Source: Triticum aestivum
Taxonomy: Eukaryota; Streptophyta; Magnoliopsida; Poales; Poaceae
Length of the DNA: 64,000 bases
Direction of reading: 5' to 3'
Assembly: GCF_018294505.1 (NCBI RefSeq)
Contig: NC_057800.1
Location: forward strand, 471,492,955 to 471,556,954
Shown here: in pieces, positions 1 through 12,482 of the stretch
How the letters are laid out: each line of letters opens with the position of its first letter
How positions within the stretch are numbered: the first letter of the stretch is position 1
Made by a program: the position numbers and the translations under genes
Notes under the pieces: model-generated
What the model saw: the letters and a program-made list of their open reading frames with translations, nothing else
Database searches by the model: none
Told to the model about the DNA's origin: nothing

Positions 1-3000
1 ATCTCAAGTATTTATTCATTAGGCTCCGAGGAGCGAGATATTACAAACATGGGTCTCATGACCCAACAATCATAGCATACAAATCAAACGCATGCGGAAG
101 CTTAACATGTCTGAGTACAGACATCTACAAATGGAAAAGGCTAAGAAGCCTGACTATCTACCAGATCCTGCCGAGGGCACAAGATCGTAGTTGAGGTATC
201 AAGTTAAACGTCAAAGTCCACACGGAACTACTAGCGAGACTGACGTCTCTCTGCAAAACATAAAATAGGCAAACGTGAGTACAATTGTACTCAGCAAGAC
301 TTACATCAGAACTAACTAAATATGCATCAGTATCAACAAGGGGTGGTGGTGGATTTTAATTGCAGCAAGCCAGCTTTGACTCAGTAGCTAACCTGAACTA
401 CGACTGCAAGCAACTCTTTTGAGGTGGCGCACACGAGTCCACATATTCACCATTCAATACACCACTATGGATCCGCTCCTGTCTCCCTACGAGAATGCCA
501 TCCATAGCACTCACGCTTATCTTGCGAGTTTTAGAGTATCCACTTTCACTTGTCTATGAACTGTTATAGGCAACCCAGAAGTCCTTTAACGCGGACACGG
601 CTATTCGAATAGATCATTTATAACCCTGCAGGGGTGTACTTCTTCACACACGCTCTCGCCACTTACCACCATGTACACGTCGTGTATCTCGGCAACCTTC
701 AAGCAGAAGCCTGGCGAGGGAGTCTGCCACGACCTAACTAACCACACAAGTCTCTAGTCCAAGTTTATCGCCTATTCGGGTTCCATTCGCGAGGAGATCC
801 GGCCGGAGTTTCGCTAACAGCCCCAAATGATGTGTGTAGGTTTCCCGAGACACCAAACGGGCACCCGGTACACCGTGCCACGGTGTATCTACCACATCAT
901 AGCCCACCCCTAGGGTCAGCGCTCCGCACGGCCTCCAACACATATCCTACAAACACCAGAAACTAGTTGCAACTCCTGGACAAAGGACAAGGGCAGTTAA
1001 TAAGTCGAGAGGGTCCATTGGTTTCGGGCCCAATGCGTGGTAGTAGCTGTTCATGGATCACAAACACAGAACTCAGTTCCTAAGGACGATTTCAATGAGA
1101 CAACCCACCATGTACTCCTACATGGCCTCTCACCGCTACCTTTACCAAATCGTGTTCACACACTTAGCTCACACACAGTAGGACATGTTCATCACTGTTC
1201 CAATTCATCCCCGATGAATCAGACCTGACTCAACTCTAAGCAGTAGCAGGCATGACAAATAAGCATGAATGAGTAGGCACGTCAGGGCTCAAACAACTCC
1301 TACTCATGCTAGTGGGTTTGATCTATTTACTGTGGCAATGACAGGTCATGCAAAGGATAAAGGGGTTCAGCTACCACAGCAAGTAACAGATGAGTCGTTG
1401 TTGTCCTAATGCAGTAAAAGAGAGCAGGAGCAAGAGAGTGGGATTGTATCGGAATGAACAAGGGGGTTTTTCTTGCCTGGCACTTCTGAAGATATCATTG
1501 GGTCTTCATCAGTGTCAACGATCACAGCGTCGGTACAACATCTACCAAGAGGGGACAACCACCGGCAATAGAGAAGGAACACAATCAATGCAATGCACAA
1601 CATGATGCATGATAATGACATGGCAATATGTTGTTGATTGAGCTAATGCAACTAGTAACACAATTAAATGAAGTTGGTTTGAATACAAGATTCAAATTCA
1701 AACTCCATATATGATTAGTTAAATGCCATTTATTTGTTTTGTCCAAAACAGAGGACAAACATTGTTCAAACATGCATGAAAATGCCAGAAACAGATTCCT
1801 TGATTTTTTCTGATAATTTTTCATATATAAATTATTCATTCTGAGTTATAGATTATTTTCTATGATTTTTAGAAGTTTTAGGCATTTTCTGAAAATAAAT
1901 AAATCATTTAGATTTATTTAAAATCTAAAAAAGGTTTTACTGCGTCAACATGATGTAAGAGTGATGTCATCAGGTCAACTGTGGCTGGCCAGGTCAAACC
2001 TGACTAGTGGGACCCACTGGTTAGTGACTTAGTCCACTAACTGAGTTAGTTAGTGTTAAACTAATGCTAATCCTAGTTTAGTTAATGGCCTGGGGCCCAC
2101 ACATCAGTGAGAGAGAGAGAGAGGTCAAACCTCTAGTCAGACGGGGTCAGACCTGCCGACGTTGAGTCGCCGGCGAGGCCGAGACGGCGGAGAGCGTCGA
2201 ACGCTGCTCCGGCCACGGTTCGATGCGCGGGTGGGTGCTACGGGTAGCTGGCGGTGTGGCGCATCTAACGGTGGCATTGGTTGGAGCTGAGGTGGCCGGA
2301 GCTGACGACGACGAGCTCTTTTGCGGCCGCCGGAGTTCGGCCATGTACGGGGTTGGGGCTGCGGCGTGCAAAGCGAGCGAACGGAGGTGCTAGGCAGCAC
2401 CTAAAGGGCAATAGGAGCACGCCATAGCAACTAGTAGGAGCGGAGGGGCTCGGGGGCACGGAGCTCACCGGCCATGGTGGACGGCGGCTTCAGGTGCTCG
2501 CGCAGCAGCGGCTACGGGGCGTGCGCGAAGAAAAAGGCGGAGGGGAGAGGTTCAGTGGCTCACGGCGAGTCGTTCGGTGCAGACGGCGGGGCCGGGGAGG
2601 TGTCGGAGCGAGCGGGGCGACGAGGCGGATCTCCGGCGACCCGAGGAGGATGAAGGGGTCGGGGACGGTGCTTCGAAGCATCTGGCGCCTCGTGGCTCGG
2701 CGGAGAGGACTAGGGCGACGAGGCGGATCTTCTTGGCGTGTCGGTGAGGCGTGGGGTGGCCGGTGGCCGTGGTAGAGCACGGCGGCGCCCTCTGGTGCGC
2801 TCGGGAAGAGAGGGAGAGCGAGCCAGAGGAGGGGAGGAGTTGCGGGCGTGAGAGAGAGGTCGGGGGGGGGGGGGCGTGGCGACGCATGGAGGCGTCCAGG
2901 GCGTCGGGGATGCAGGCAACCAGGTAGGAGGTGGCTCGGGCGCGTGTGCGCGCGCGGTGAGCACACGCTCTACCTACTGGCCTAGGGAAGAAGACGACAG

Positions 3001-3558
3001 GGGAGGTGGAGGTGGGCTGGGCCGGCACAGGGCCAGGCCAGGTGGGCTGCACAGTGCTGGGCCTCGGGGCTGTGGGTAAGCGCCAGGTAAAACCTTTCTC
3101 TCTCCTTTCTGTTTTCTATTTTAGTTACTATTTTCTATTTTTTCAATTTGTTTTGATTTAGTTCAAGCACTAAACCATTTTTGTTTCTTCTGATAATTTT
3201 TGCAGGGACTGAAAGGAATATTCTAAAGCCCCTCACAAAATAACAGAATTATTGAAGCATTAAATATATTTATAACATATATTTGCTCCAACTCAAATAC
3301 AATATGAATTAATTCAAAAATCCATAAATGGCCAAGAAATATGCTCATCATTTTTGGCAGGGGTTTTCACCTTTATCATAAATCATGAACATTTTCAAAG
3401 GGCATTTTGGGGTCTTTGAAAAGATTTAAGTTTGAACCTGGTTGAATTTCATTTGCTGCTAGGGTTTATTATCCCCTATTTCAAGTTTAACTGAAATTTT
3501 AGACATGATGCAACACCAGATGCTAGCACTAAGCATTGCCAGAACTAGGGATGTGACA
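1..3558 (-). mobile_element. Partial LTR-type retroelement sequence, family not identified
   Basis: On the minus strand a terminus of the form TGTCACATCCC starts at 3558. It directly abuts the truncated NAC intron, as expected for one edge of an inserted LTR. The stretch to position 1 has no convincing long coding region. The open frames at 2137-3080 lie in a GC-rich tract that is open on both strands, so they are probably not real. It contains a GA microsatellite (2107-2122) and a poly-G run near 2859-2873. The other edge lies outside the window, so I cannot tell a solo LTR from a full element. The TG start is seen; the LTR assignment is inferred. Confidence 0.5.
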
Positions 3559-3567
3559 TTCTCTTAC

Positions 3568-4335
3568 TCGAGGTCCCCGAGGTGGTACTGGTGCATCACC
3601 CAGTTGGTCCTCTGCTGGTCGAAGTTCTTGTTGGTGTGCAGCACCAGAACCTTTTTGTTGCCCGTCTGCCGGCCGTTGACCATCACTGGCAAGGTATTTC
3701 TGGTGTTGTGCCACATCGCGTGCATGCCGCACTCCGACTGTATCTTGAGACGCATCCACGTGCCCCTTTTGAACGCCCTGGAATTGCACGGGAAGAAATG
3801 CTTGCTTAGGCCACTCAGTGTGATACCTGCAGTATTGTCGAATACAGGTTTTAGTGTACGTAGTTGGCATTTTCATAACATCTTTGGCATGTTGCAGTCA
3901 CTTGTTTGACTTTTAATTAACTGTCAAATTGTAATTGCTTCAGCAGGTCTGCGTCTAAAAAGAAAATAGAGATATAAACAAAGGAATATGTTTGTGCAAG
4001 TAGACGGCCGATCCGTGTCTTACCTGGAAGTTTCTCAGGATGGGTGTAGCATATGCCGTGCTCGCTGTCGATGGTTGGTATGAACAAATCGATGAGAGGG
4101 TGAGATCTCGCGCTGTCAGCACTCACTTTGGCCTCAAGGTGCTCGATCAGCTCCTGATCCATGGGATCAAACTTGACGCCCGCCGGCAGCACCGGCCAAT
4201 CCTTCTTCGACTTGCATGGGTTAATTCTAGTTATATGGTACTCAATGTATGATCAATCGACTGTTTTAAGTGAATGATGAAAGATTTCGACAGATAAGTG
4301 GTACTCCAAATCTGAAGTCCAGAATACCTGAACAT
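3568..4335 (-). pseudogene. NAC-domain transcription factor fragment, cut by a retroelement
   Basis: Exon 4226-4024 encodes the start of a NAC DNA-binding domain, with [30 protein letters not shown] and [10 protein letters not shown]. It ends at a CAG|GTAAGA donor. Exon 3826-3568 follows in phase (acceptor GCAG|GTATC) and carries GLSKHFF, PVMVNGRQTGNKK and TNWVMHQYHLG, the typical C-terminal half of the domain. A short first exon with ATG at 4335-4333 and donor at 4327 would join in phase. At 3567 the sequence GTAAGAG can be read as a splice donor or, unspliced, as a TAA stop. Nine bases later a retroelement begins, so the C-terminal activation region is missing here. NAC proteins are nuclear plant transcription factors; the spacing resembles the NAC073/NAC075-type group. 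Gene fragment or disrupted gene. Confidence 0.85.
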
Positions 4336-4704
4336 GCCGCCGGGATTCTTGTGTCACCTCATGCGCAGCGTGTTGTCACGTCAATTCAATGTGTGGACAT
4401 GATGAATAATTTGACCGACGTATACTAGTACTGCTACTGTACTACTTACTAGTCGTATTTAGTGTCACATTTTAACCATAGGTTTAACTAACAAGTACGC
4501 ACTTGAAGCCTAAGTGATATATATATATATATACTGCACATCATCTCCTCATCATTATCAGTACATCCTGCGCAGGTGAGTTAGGATGCACTTGATCCCA
4601 GAAAGGTATCTATCCTTCAAACCAGAGGAGTGCTTCAAACTAACAACAGTACATAATATGCAACAAAAGAGGGTCGTGCTACAGTAGCAGAATACATGGC
4701 TTAG
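4336..4704. other. Intergenic stretch with an AT microsatellite
   Basis: No coding potential is apparent between the NAC fragment and the F-box gene. The only clear structure is an (AT)n run at 4517-4533. The 3' flank of the minus-strand F-box gene (up to 4704) lies here. Confidence 0.5.
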
Positions 4705-6390
4705 CTACATATCAGTACGAATCAAGTTGTGCATATTTGCTGTTGGCATGAACCACATCATCGCATGTCGGGTTTGCAAAAGCCATCCATCGCATGGAAG
4801 CTTGATGCCTTTCACACACTGAAGATTATCTAGCAACAAGCTGTGTCGACGAATCTTTGGATATGGTGATTCATGAAACCCATGGTATGATGTGTAAACA
4901 CAGTCCCCCCTGGTGAATGGAAGTTGCATAGCACGGTAATCATAGCCGGTGATATGATCCATGAAATGGTTTGATGAAATGGTTTGGTCATTTTGGTACG
5001 TGCAAATGAGCATCAAATGACCACCGTTAGCTGAACGAGTGATAAACCACCACCCATCGGCTGGTATGATTCCAGGTCCTGGAATCATGAAGGCCAGCGC
5101 ATTTGCGTCTGCTGTAACAATTCAAACTGGAGACCAAAAGGACAAAAATAAGCAATCATGTTTAGAGTATGTGTGGAATTAAGATTATTATAATAGTGAC
5201 ACATATCATAGACAGAGAATTGCAATGTCGTGGTCATAATCATACCCCAAGTTAAAAAAATAAGCCAATGGCTTTCATATTCTAGCAATATATCATGGTT
5301 CAAACATCATGTAACAATGAGAGGAAAATAGATATGACAGGGCCTACTCATATTCTACCATAGCACTTACTACATTTATCATATCAACTCTATTTTATAA
5401 CATGCGTTGTTATAAAAATCTTGGAAATGAGAGTAACATATAGCAATCATGAGGTTATACTCATAATATCTATTCTAGAATCATTAGATACCAATTGTTC
5501 TCATATCAATTCTAACAATAACATGTGTGGTCATAAAAATCTAGGAAATGAGAGGAACATGTAGCAATGATGTGGTTATAGACATACTATACATTCTAAA
5601 TTTGTAACAATGAATAGGCAGTCGTATTCTTAAGGTAAAAATGAGATGAGATAGAACAACAACATGACGATAGATTCCACCAGTATAGGCAGCCAATCTG
5701 TGCGTCGACCGCATAAACGATGCCATCATGCACTATAGCATCAGAGAAAAGTGTTGGGTAAAGAGGATCGACGATGAGCCATAACCATGTATGGCGACCG
5801 GATTCCAGATAGACTAATCCCATGTTGAACACAACAGCGAGCTTGTAATCCATGTACTCTTCTGATGGTGTGGGCACTTCGCAGATTACAACCTTCAGCA
5901 AACAGAGGTCGAGCCAAAAGCTCCACGCGTCACGTGCGTAGTAGGCAGGAGTGTCCGGCGGGCCGCGAGGCTCGATGGCGGCGGTATCCAAAGATGGAAG
6001 GGTGATCTCTCGCTGGGTGTAGATATCCATGATATGCCACGGACTACTGGATTGGTGGATGAGGACGATCCAGTTGGCCTTCATGCCCGCCCAGTAGTGG
6101 CCACGAATGAAGGACAAGTGGATGGGTACTGGTAGCATGTCGAGGGGCACCACGGCAACCTCTGTAGGATCGTCAAGTCGGTGTTTGGGCCACCTGCGAG
6201 GATCGGGCATCAGCAAGCAAGGTGTCTTGAAAAGAGGCGGCTGGTTGTAGACGAGTAGACGGTACAAAGACACCGAGCATGCGGCCGGACGGACGGTGCT
6301 GAGTAGGTCCATACGATTACAGATCTGCTCCAAGAGAACATCGGGGAGGGAATTCCAATCGCGGCTCTGCGTGTTAGTCGGTTCTGCCAT
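4705..6390 (-). CDS. F-box protein, two-exon gene
   Basis: Exon 1 starts at ATG 6390 and stays open to about 5665. Residues 9-46 form an F-box (WNSLPDVLLEQICNRM, then a CSVSLYRLL-type segment), which would bind SKP1 in an SCF ubiquitin ligase. The rest resembles the beta-propeller-like C-terminal regions of grass F-box proteins (VHDGIVYAVDAQIG near residue 230). The acceptor TTACAG at 5112 opens exon 2 (5111-4705), read as DANALAF and ending shortly after WFMPTANMHNL. The exon 1 donor is uncertain because no consensus GTAAGT lies in the right phase; the true end is within about 5640-5680. The roughly 550 bp intron is AT-rich and repetitive. No stop or frameshift is visible in either exon, so this is the best candidate for an intact gene in the window. 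The substrate cannot be predicted. Confidence 0.75.
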
Positions 6391-7003
6391 TGGGGTTTTT
6401 GGTGCCTGCGAGCCAGCGGGGAACTAGATTCGGGCGGGCGAGCGAAGAAGCTTCTCCTCGTGTGGCCAAGCAGTGAGTGGGGGGATATGGTACGCGCGAG
6501 CTACCAAGGAAGATAGCGCAGCGGGCGAGCAGAGAGCAGGGGGAAATGGTGTGCGACCAACGATGGGGAAGAGAGGATGAGGAAGAAGAGAGGAAGACGG
6601 GGAAGAAAGTGCATTAAATCTCAATTCTACTACTACTACCAGGATATACCGTCCTTCAGAGTGTAAATAGTTACACCGATGACAAATGTGTCTACCACAA
6701 GAGGGCCCATATGTCAGTTAATGGAGGACAGAAGCATGCTCTACTGGAAAACATGATGGTAGTAATGGGTAAGGCTGATTTAGTAACACCAACACGCTGG
6801 TTCAGCTTATTAATTAAGTGTCCCATCTGCTGCAGCGTGTATTGTCACTTCACTGCGAAGACTAGTTGAATAGTTCTCTCTGACCGAGATGGGGAATATA
6901 ATGGATCGCGAAGACTTCCTTTCTACATTATCCCTATGCCTCTATGCTCACTTCACTCATCTTGCTTCGTAGTCACTTGTTGAAATCTCTAGAAAGACAA
7001 ATA

Positions 7004-7096
7004 CTCCGTATTTGGGAACAGAGGGAGGATTTTGCTCCGTATTTGGGAACAGAGGGAGGATTTTACTCCGTATTTGGGAACAGAGGGAGTATCACC
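7004..7096. repeat. 31-bp tandem repeat, three copies, built from a MITE-like end
   Basis: Units begin at 7004, 7035 and 7066 with the core CTCCGTATTTGGGAACAGAG. The last copy ends in GGGAGTA, the typical right edge of Stowaway-like MITEs in Triticeae. It looks like a local amplification of a MITE terminus. Confidence 0.8.
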
Positions 7097-7492
7097 ATAT
7101 GGAGGGAACAGAGGAAGCTTGAAGTATGAACATGTCAATGGGAGGGAGCAAGCCACATCCATGCATGCAACATTCAACACTCACGCATACACATGGATGC
7201 ACACAACACTCACACACCCACGTTTCATATTAAGCCATATTAACCGGAAAGGACGCGGTATGGACTAGTACTAGTACTGCTTTGATGTGTCCCGTCAACT
7301 CGCCGAACGAGGAGAAGCTTGCTCACTACGCCTCTCCCTCGCCCACGCGCGCGGTGGTTCGCAGGACGAGGAGAGGGTTTTGACTACAACGCCCTCTCCC
7401 TCTCCCTCGCCCTCGCCCTCGCGGTGGACGTGCATCAGTTCAATCGATGTCAGATTGCCAGAAGCATAATGTGTACTGTAGTATCATCATTG

Positions 7493-7587
7493 TTGGACCT
7501 TCCAAAGAGGCAAAGAGCCAAGTGCAAGGTTCACACGAGTACGAACTGTTGAACCTCCCGAAGAGGAAAAGAGCCAAGTGCAAGGTT
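7493..7587. repeat. Imperfect 39-bp direct repeat, period 56
   Basis: Copies at about 7493-7531 and 7549-7587 share AAGAGCCAAGTGCAAGGTT and differ at a few positions. No function is visible. Confidence 0.75.
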
Positions 7588-7906
7588 TTATAGGAGCTTT
7601 CGTCCTAGTAGGAGTGTACTACAACTATAGCGAACGATGCTACTGTATGATGCCGCCATGTCACGTATATCCAAAGTTGTGCCACCTTTTTTTTCTCAAA
7701 GAGCATGTTGGAGCCCGTGTAACAACCACACAAGTTGCACGTATACATAACACATTTACTAGTAATAAAGTCTAAAGGACAAATGCCAGTATGCCACACA
7801 AGTTCATCTCCAATTCATGTGATAAATTTGTGCACGACTAGTCTACATATATTCGCAGCGCTACCATTCACAATTTACCGTACTCCACTTACACATTATA
7901 GATGGG

Positions 7907-9662
7907 CTACATGTCCTCCAGGTTCCAGTCCCAGGTGTTCTTCATGGATGGCACGATCCATAGCGGTGGGCAACGGGAATCATTGTCGCAACTTTCTAGT
8001 CCGGTTCCACACAATGGAGACTCATCCAAGCTGAAGCGACATAAATCAGGGATAGCGTGTCCCAGCATGTCATTCATCCGGCGGTGCGCACTGAAGACAC
8101 AACCATGCTTCATGAACGGCATGCCTTCCGTGTCCTGCACGGAAGGTGGCATCCGCTTCACAATGGGGTAGCTATCCCCTATGAAAAGCGAGTACTATCC
8201 AAGAGTGTTCCTCGGCACCCACGTAGCATCATGGGGGTCGAACTCGGCGCCGTTCATCTGGTACATGCGGCATCTCAGATCCGGACACATGGTGATGTAC
8301 ATAGTCTAGGTCCATGCATAATAATGTTGTGCTCAAATATGGCGGTCAGTAATACTGTGCAGCAAATAGTACTACTCCGGTATAGAGGAAGTAAAATAAC
8401 CGTCTTATTATATATAGCCACTCTTGGCTACATGGATGAGATAGTAAGACATGGAAAAACAAAAATGGTGGCAGCTAGTGGGTAAAAAGTACTCCAAGGT
8501 AAAAAGTACTCCTACTAGTATGTAAGTAGAGTACTAGTACAACAATGAAAGAGAAGGCGAGAGGGTTAAAAAAATGGAATACTTGGGTAGATGGTGACGG
8601 TCCGATCGTGGTAGATTGTGTGACCACATTGCACATCAGTGGTACCATGGGTAACGACTGCTAAGATAGTTGATCCCAATATGCCAAAGTCAGCAACAAG
8701 GTTCCAGGTTCGACCGAATTGCGGATGCAAATGCACATCCAGGATCAGTGATCTTATTTTGATCGCGGGATGACTGGTCCCTGTAAAATAATGGAGTATC
8801 GTTAGGGATGCAAATGATGGTTTGTGCATTCCGTTTGTAATCTCCCATACCATAGGATGGCAACTAGATGAAACAAGTCCCCTGGCTTGTCACCGCGAAG
8901 ATGCGGCCTAGATGGTGCACGGCGTCTTCGAACGTGTAGGGGTACAAATCTGCCGCCGCCAACATGCGCCAGCCTCTGTCGTTACTGCCCGTTGCATTGA
9001 TGGCAATCCTTATGTCGAACACCGCGATGAGATAGTAATCGTCGTAGCCGCGTTGCTTTGTTGGCGGCTCCGTAATTTCTATATTCTTCAATCTCATGTA
9101 GGCATCATCATACGTATTCAAGCCCAGCCAGTCCGGAAGGCCGATCCCAATGGTGGAGAAGGGGTCTACCCGAACGGCCGCGCTACTATGGATGTTGTGC
9201 AAAATGATGGTGGTATCTGACCGGAGGTATGCAAGCCAATCTTTGTTGGCACCAACCCAAACCTATATATAAGACGGTGGGCAGCGGAGAAATTACAGGA
9301 TGGAAATGGAATAACTAAGTACTACATGATCAAACTCCATTACTGACCTGCTCATCGGACAGAATCCGACTACCTCTCAACGTCGGCAACTCTAGCGGAG
9401 TCAACGTGCAACCATGGCCAGGGAGCGGTGGACTGTTCGAAGGATTGTCCCATAGAAGAACCTTCTCCTCGAGGACGCATGGAAGACCAACAAGCATGGC
9501 CTTTTCCCAAGCCTTTTTAAGCACCTTCTTGAAAAAGTTGGTGCAGGAAGCACCGAGTCTTGCGGCGGTGAGGATGTCAGAGCGGCGTGCGATTTCTCCC
9601 GGAGGATCGTCGTCCAAGGTCTCCCAGCCCCGACGGGGAGGAGAACCGCCTGGCGAATCCAT
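7907..9662 (-). pseudogene. F-box/DUF295-like gene with an in-frame stop
   Basis: Minus-strand gene with at least four exons. Exon 1 (9662-9348, ATG at 9662) has a diverged F-box (WETLDDDPPGEIARRS) and ends at CAG|GTCAGT. Exon 2 (9262-8875) opens with VWVGANKDWLAYLRSD and ends near RIFAVTSQGT, a DUF295-type blade. Exon 3 (8780-8583) follows in phase from a TTTTACAG acceptor. Exon 4 (about 8310-7907) carries MYQMNGAEFDPHDATWVP and then YSLFIGDSYPIVKRMPPSV, where DUF295 proteins have a conserved SLF-G block. The stop TAG lies immediately before the tyrosine of that block, near 8206-8204. The exon 3/4 junction could not be placed in phase. Probably inactivated recently, because the reading continues well past the stop. 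Tandem neighbour of the other F-box gene. Confidence 0.7.
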
Positions 9663-10304
9663 GGGAGCAGTGACGAACTGCCTTCTCTTCAGGGGGAGGG
9701 GAACTGGCGAGGAGGAGATAAGAGCATAGTAACCGCAGGGCCTCGTCCCTTCCAACTGTAGATCGTTCCTCAGCGAAGGGGTGAGGCTATTATTTACTAC
9801 TAGTACTAGCATTATGGGATGTTATGGGATTGCATTATACTGTAAATAATAGCACTAGTAAGAAATTTTTGGCACTACCTAGTAGTTTTTGGCGTGGATT
9901 AAGAAATTTTGGGTATGTTTTTGCTATTTTTTGTACACGCCAACTAGTGTCAAAAAACGTCTTGCATTATGTGACGGAGGAGTACGTACTTGTACTGTAG
10001 CAGTACTAGTACTACTTTCTCAACTAGTAGTGCGATGTACTGTACTTCTAGTATAGTGCACCAGTTTTGAACTCTTGAATCTCAGGGCCAAGGAGCTACA
10101 GTTGGAAGTGGAGGGTACTATGTACTGTTCTCTAGAACCATCACTGTACTATCAATGCAGGGAAAGTACACCTGCGTAGTGGCCTAGTGGGTACTCTCGG
10201 TGCTCTATTTAGCCGCTCCTCTCACGTAGCTGGCCTACTCAACCGCTCCTCTCACGCACACACTATTATCAACGATGGTTACTGCGGGGGCAGAACATTT
10301 GAGT

Positions 10305-10433
10305 TATTTGATACAGCGAGACTAGGCTTTTCGCTTCCATTTGTGGAGGTGTAATGGATCTCGTTGAACTTTGTTAGTAGTTCCTTCTTTATGAATGAGA
10401 TGAAGCAAAGATTTTGCCTCCGTTTCAAAAAAA
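10305..10433 (+). mobile_element. Possible LINE or retrogene 3' tail
   Basis: The stretch ends in TTTTGCCTCCGTTTC followed by a short A-run at 10427-10433. This resembles the 3' tail of cereal non-LTR elements. No reverse transcriptase is present, so this is only a fragment. Confidence 0.3.
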
Positions 10434-11128
10434 CACGTCAAGAGGAATTTCTATTATAGTAGAGCCGATAATGGAGGGAAGTCCATGCGTGTAATGCCAC
10501 AAGCTATAGAGTAGTAGTAGAGCACTTTACGTACAGAGCCATATTGCATAGTTCCGAATGCCCCGCCAGGCTTTTCCGGCTCCTCGGGCTTAATTGGGAG
10601 GCGCTAGTTTAAATATGCTACTACTAGCTGATGAGGAAGCTGCAAGCGAGGTGGGGCTAGGGCGAGAATGCAAGCCACGAGATGCTGGGAAGGTAAACCC
10701 GTTCACGTGCCTAGGATATCCAGCGCACCCAGATTGTGGTGCCGCACGTCCGTTTGACTTCAAAACTCAAACTGCCCATGCAAAATATTGGCTCACAGCG
10801 AAGTTACTATTTTAAAAAAAGGCTGCCATGCGTTCGGCCGGGATCGAACCCACAAAATGAGTTATACACTCCCGCGACCACTAGTAGTACTCATTGTAGT
10901 ACAACGCAACCTAGAATCGCCTTTTGTCGCTAGTAGTACATTGTTCCTTACAAGAAACCCCTAATAATGCAAGAAACCACTAATAATGCCAAGAAACTAC
11001 TACCACTTGCATACGTGGTAGACTTAAGATAAGACTACCTTATCAACCATTGTACATGCTCTTACCAACCAGCCCTACCAAGAAACGACTACTCTACAAA
11101 GTGCTGTTGTAGGCACGTTTCAACCCAT

Positions 11129-11243
11129 GGCCCTGTTTGGATACATTTGTTGTCAATCTAACCTTGCCATCCGAACACCACTTTGGTTAGAGTTAGTTCA
11201 GGGTTAGAATCTAACCTCTGACTTAGAGTATCCAAACAGGGCC
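11129..11243. mobile_element. 115-bp MITE with 3-bp target duplication
   Basis: Perfect terminal inverted repeats GGCCCTGTTTGGATA and TATCCAAACAGGGCC bound a 115-bp non-coding element. It is flanked by CAT at 11126-11128 and 11244-11246. A 3-bp duplication fits a Tourist-like (PIF/Harbinger) or CACTA-type MITE. Confidence 0.85.
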
Positions 11244-12482
11244 CATGTCGCCCATTAAGTCAACGCCTTCTATTTGACCGGGCGTTATGACTTGTGGGAC
11301 CTACATGTCAGTCTGCACAAAAATCCCTGAGTGACCTCCTACCTCGGGCCCGTCCACCTAGTCATCCTCGGCCATGGGATGCAGCTACCGCCGCTGATAG
11401 AAGGCGAGGTCAAAACCGCCGGCAGTGCGGAGCCCATCTTGCGGCAGCTCAGATGCCAGCTCCGTCCAGCGCTCGCAGCCGCTAGCTAGCCAAGATAGCT
11501 CCGTCCAGCTGCTTGTCTGCAAGGTTTGCTAGCTAGATTGGCACGGTGGCGCAGCGGCTTACTCGCGTGCGCCGCGCTAAGGCCAGCCATATGGCTCGAG
11601 CAAAGGCCAGCGCGGCGTCCGGCCCGTCCGGCGGAGCGGCGGCCAACTCGCTCACCGTCGGCGTCACCGAGGAACACGCATCAATACTGTTTGAAGTAAT
11701 GTTCAGGAAAAAATAATGATTTGAGGGGGAATAACAGGATAGAAGGTTAGATGTGGGTCCCTTGTGTCAATGGTCAAACAAAATGTGTTGGTTTAAGCTG
11801 CCTCGTCAGCACGGACGTGTGGGCCAACCCTGTCATAAATGGGTTTAAACTAACCTAATCGGTAGGTAGTAGTTTTTGGTGTGGATTAAGAAATTTTGGG
11901 TATGTTTTCGCTATTTTTTGTAGAATAGATTCTTCCTAGGGCTGGTTAAAAGTGGTAGTTTTTTGTTAAATACTCTACATATTGTAAGTAGGAGTGAAAG
12001 TTAAGCTTTGGAACCCAATATGCAAGGCTAGTTACATAGTGCATATGTGTACATGATTGAAAGTAAATATCAACCATGAGTGACTAATATCTTGATGGAA
12101 AACTCAAAACTATGGAATACCAGGGAAAAATTGCATGGTTGGAAATACTAGCAATGTTCATGTGCGTTTAAATGAAGCATAATTAGAATAATACTTATGC
12201 ACAAACTTGATACAAAACACTCTAATTTTGATATACATATATCACTAGAGATATATTATATTTCAATTAGAATATATTTCTTGGGCTGTTTTGGTGAGGT
12301 CAGGGAGGGATGTGGTTGGTTTTAAGATACTAATTATGGGTTTCTCTACAAATTGGTAGACAAGTGGGATGTTTGTGAGAAAAGGCAACAACTTACCGCA
12401 CAGTCGTTAGATGTAGATCTAATGGTCACAAACGACGGATGTAGACACACCATCATCACCAACTTAGTCTTCTATAGGAGTA

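Larger units (their letters stand above)
6391..7906. other. Intergenic region between two F-box genes
   Basis: Contains the upstream region of the first F-box gene and a set of short repeats (listed separately). I see no credible gene. A CT/CTCGCC microsatellite lies at 7394-7422. Confidence 0.5.
9881..11922. repeat. 55-bp direct repeat pair about 1.99 kb apart
   Basis: Copies at 9881-9935 and 11868-11922 are nearly identical (AGTAGTTTTTGG, then GTGGATTAAGAAATTTTGGG). The flanks differ. They could be edges of the same small element family or relics of a duplication. Confidence 0.7.

Noticed and set aside
2137..3079. Long overlapping open frames in a GC-rich tract
   Set aside because: Open on both strands and in several frames, Pro/Arg/Ser-biased, no domain. 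Base composition explains them and they lie inside a repeat.
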